8,296 bases of DNA from contig JAFRZS010000181.1 of NCBI GenBank assembly GCA_017442445.1, positions 1-8,296 on the forward strand. Reading direction: 5' to 3'. Shown here piece by piece: positions 6,609 to 8,296 of the stretch (the stretch's first letter is position 1; each line of letters starts with the position of its first letter). The notes under the pieces were generated by a model. That model had not been told where the DNA came from and made no database searches. It saw nothing but the letters and a program-made list of their open reading frames with translations. Source of the stretch: Clostridia bacterium. Lineage in GTDB: Bacteria; Bacillota; Clostridia; Oscillospirales; Acutalibacteraceae. The translations under genes and the position numbers were made by a program.

Positions 6609-7610
6609 ATGGAAAATACCGAAAGAAAAAAGAAAATATTAAGCTGTGTTCAGGCAAGCTGTACACCTACTTTAGGTAACTACCTCGGAGCCTTCAAAAA
6701 CTGGAAGAACATGAGCGAGGATTACGATTGCTGTTATGCTGTTGCAGATTTACACGCAATAACGGTAAGACAGGACCCCAAGCAGTTCAAAAAGCAGATT
6801 CTTGAAATGTATGCGATTTTATTATCCATAGGTCTTGACCCTGAGCAGAGCATCGTATTTATTCAGAGCCATGTTCCTCAGCATTCACAACTTGCATGGT
6901 TGCTTAACTGCTATACACAGTTTGGTGAAATGTCAAGAATGACTCAGTTCAAGGATAAATCAAAAGCACACGCAGACAATGTCAATGTAGGTTTGTTTAC
7001 ATACCCTGTTTTAATGGCAGCAGATATTTTGCTTTATCAGGCAGATTTCGTTCCCGTAGGCGCAGACCAGAAACAGCATCTTGAAATAGCAAGAGATATC
7101 GCAAGTCGCTTCAACGGAATTTACGGAAATGTTTTCACACTTCCCGAACCGTTCATCGGCAAAGAGGGTGCAAGAGTTATGTCCCTTCAGGAGCCGACAA
7201 AGAAAATGAGTAAATCTGACCCCAATGTAAAAGGCTTTATCTCAATGCTTGATAAACCTGAAACTATCATGAAGAAAATGAGAAGCGCTGTTACAGACAG
7301 CGAAGCTTGTGTAAGATATGCAGACGGCAAGGACGGTATCAACAACCTTATGTCAATTTATTCTTGCTGCACAGGTCTTTCCTATGAGCAGATTGAAAAA
7401 GATTTCGCAGGTAAAGGTTACGGCGATTTCAAAACTGCAGTAGGTGAAGCGGTAGTTGAGGAGCTTCGTCCCGTACAGGAAAAATTTGATGAATACATGA
7501 AAGATCCCAAGTATCTCATGGAATGTGCCCAGAAGGGTGCAGAGATTGCAAGACGCATTTCACAGCGTACTTTAGACAAAGTGATGAAGAAAATCGGCTT
7601 TATTTTATAA
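6609..7610 (+). CDS. trpS: Tryptophan--tRNA ligase
   Basis: Charges tRNA-Trp with tryptophan using ATP. It is a class Ic synthetase, normally a homodimer, and 333 residues is the usual bacterial length. The HIGH-equivalent is TLGN at 21-24. The KMSKS loop is present as KMSKS at 199-203, and the tryptophan pocket segment LMAADILLYQAD carries Met136 and Asp139, equivalent to known specificity residues of the Bacillus enzyme. The usual SGxQPSG signature just before TLGN reads SCVQASC (12-18), so a Pro and two Gly positions differ. The gene lies 17 bases after the aminotransferase with no promoter, T-box leader or terminator between them, so it is co-transcribed. No clear hairpin terminator follows its TAA, so some read-through into argG is possible. 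Confidence 0.95.
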   Translation: MENTERKKKILSCVQASCTPTLGNYLGAFKNWKNMSEDYDCCYAVADLHAITVRQDPKQFKKQILEMYAILLSIGLDPEQSIVFIQSHVPQHSQLAWLLNCYTQFGEMSRMTQFKDKSKAHADNVNVGLFTYPVLMAADILLYQADFVPVGADQKQHLEIARDIASRFNGIYGNVFTLPEPFIGKEGARVMSLQEPTKKMSKSDPNVKGFISMLDKPETIMKKMRSAVTDSEACVRYADGKDGINNLMSIYSCCTGLSYEQIEKDFAGKGYGDFKTAVGEAVVEELRPVQEKFDEYMKDPKYLMECAQKGAEIARRISQRTLDKVMKKIGFIL

Positions 7611-7666
7611 AATTTGTACCATATTATAAAAATGCAAAATGCACTTGACTATGCATAAAATTTGTA
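7607..7666 (+). repeat. Twelve-base direct repeat upstream of argG
   Basis: ATAAAATTTGTA occurs at 7607-7618, running from the last codons of trpS into the spacer, and again at 7655-7666 between the argG -35 and -10. The two copies are 48 bases apart. The second runs into the ARG-box palindrome, while the first lacks the ATACA half. Confidence 0.6.
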
Positions 7667-7673
7667 TTATTAT
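7645..7673 (+). promoter_or_regulatory. argG promoter
   Basis: TTGACT (7645-7650), a 17-base spacer and TATTAT (7668-7673), a near-consensus sigma-A pair. The predicted start is near 7680, giving a leader of under 30 bases that contains the argG ribosome site. It makes argG at least partly independent of trpS. Confidence 0.72.
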
Positions 7674-7678
7674 ACATA
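7661..7678 (+). promoter_or_regulatory. Probable ArgR/AhrC operator (ARG box) over the argG -10
   Basis: The 18-base site contains the exact palindrome TGTAT-TATT-ATACA (7663-7676). Against the known ARG box form (WNTGAATWWWWATTCANW) it differs only at two symmetric positions, with TGTAT in place of TGAAT and ATACA in place of ATTCA. It covers the whole -10 element, so a bound arginine repressor would block polymerase. ArgR control of argG is well established in bacilli and enterobacteria. Its use here is inferred from site form and position. Confidence 0.55.
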
Positions 7679-7692
7679 GCAGAAAGAAAAAC

Positions 7693-7697
7693 GGAGG
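7693..7697 (+). promoter_or_regulatory. argG ribosome binding site
   Basis: GGAGG, 9 bases before the ATG at 7707. It is the only good purine-rich site in the leader and fixes the start. Confidence 0.8.
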
Positions 7698-7706
7698 AAT
7701 AGAAAA

Positions 7707-8296
7707 ATGTCAAAGATTAAAAAGGTAGTATTAGCATATTCAGGCGGATTGGATACATCAATCATCATTCCGTGGCTTAAAGAGAACTATGATAACTGTG
7801 AAGTTGTTGCAGTATCAGGTGATGTAGGACAGGGAACAGAGCTTGAAGGTCTTGAAGAAAAGGCTATAAAGACAGGTGCTTCAAAATTATACATAGAAGA
7901 CCTCAAGAAAGAATTCGTTGAAGATTATATTTTCCCCACATTAAAAGCAGGTGCTGTATATGAGAGTGATTATCTCCTCGGCACATCTTTTGCAAGACCC
8001 ATTATTGCAAAGAGAATTGTTGAAATCGCAAAGGCAGAAGGCGCAGATGCTATCTGTCACGGTTGCACAGGTAAGGGCAATGACCAGGTTCGTTTTGAAC
8101 TTGCTATCAAGGCTTTTGCACCTGAAATGAAGATTATCGCTCCCTGGAGAACTTGGGAATTCAAATCTCGTGATGACGAAATCGAATATGCGGAAGCACA
8201 CAACATTCCGCTTAAGATAAACAGAGAAACAAACTATTCAAAGGATAAGAACCTCTGGCACTTATCACATGAAGGTCTTGACCTTGAAGATCCCGC
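7707..8296 (+). CDS. argG: Argininosuccinate synthase (N-terminal half, cut by the window edge)
   Basis: Joins citrulline and aspartate with ATP to form argininosuccinate, the penultimate step of arginine synthesis, in the cytoplasm. About 196 of an expected 400 or so residues are visible, with no stop in the frame. The ATP-pyrophosphatase P-loop AYSGGLDTS is at 10-18. The conserved [14 protein letters not shown] block is at 89-102, and the [14 protein letters not shown] signature, which contacts ATP, citrulline and aspartate, is at 118-131. The later SRDDEIEYA segment and NLWHLSHEG block are also typical. All visible catalytic positions look intact. The start is set by the ribosome site just upstream. 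The gene has its own promoter with a probable ArgR site over it. argH is a common downstream neighbour but is outside the window. Confidence 0.97.
   Translation, partial: MSKIKKVVLAYSGGLDTSIIIPWLKENYDNCEVVAVSGDVGQGTELEGLEEKAIKTGASKLYIEDLKKEFVEDYIFPTLKAGAVYESDYLLGTSFARPIIAKRIVEIAKAEGADAICHGCTGKGNDQVRFELAIKAFAPEMKIIAPWRTWEFKSRDDEIEYAEAHNIPLKINRETNYSKDKNLWHLSHEGLDLEDP

Noticed and set aside
7600..7640. Possible trpS terminator hairpin
   Set aside because: The only palindrome is ATTTTATAAAAT, pure A/T at the end of the coding region, with no GC stem or following T-run.
7941..8201. Open frame of 86 codons on the minus strand
   Set aside because: It is antisense to argG, shows no recognisable motif and no ribosome site, and argG motifs are intact in the opposite strand.

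Overview
The window reads as chromosomal DNA from an AT-rich, Gram-positive anaerobe of the class Clostridia, probably a gut member of the Oscillospirales or a related order. The case rests on the style of the proteins (a prokaryotic-RING/DUF2628 membrane protein, a clostridial-type TrpS, an SLC45-like MFS carrier), purine-rich Shine-Dalgarno sites before most genes, and sigma-A-type promoters. The family-level placement is an inference. Stop codons in use are TAA (four genes) and TGA (three), so the standard code applies.

Two transcription units diverge from a 142-base intergenic region (5283-5424). The leftward unit (minus strand, 5282 down past base 1) holds six tightly packed genes. In transcription order these are: a secreted, membrane-anchored protein resembling a glycerophosphodiester phosphodiesterase but lacking most catalytic residues; a zinc-binding RING/zinc-ribbon/DUF2628 membrane protein; galU (UDP-glucose synthesis); nth (endonuclease III); an MFS transporter; and the start of an M20-family metallopeptidase. 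Junctions are a 1-base overlap, a 17-base gap, a 4-base overlap, a 4-base gap and no gap, which implies one translationally coupled transcript. The M20 gene has an in-frame TAA after residue 103. The same frame continues beyond it with the family's metal-site motif, so the gene looks disrupted in this copy.

The rightward unit (plus strand) starts from a clear promoter at 5361-5394. It holds a PLP-dependent aminotransferase of the 2-aminoadipate/aromatic type, then trpS 17 bases downstream with a perfect AGGAGG. After a 96-base gap with its own promoter comes argG (argininosuccinate synthase), cut by the window edge. The argG -10 lies inside a palindrome that matches the arginine-repressor box form well, so arginine-dependent repression is likely.

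There are no rRNA or tRNA genes, CRISPR arrays, insertion sequences or riboswitches that I can support, and no gene-free stretch longer than 142 bases. Most of the content is ordinary housekeeping. The points worth attention are the disrupted M20 gene, the putative pseudoenzyme and RING protein heading the galU operon, the argG operator, and unusual residues in the TrpS signature.
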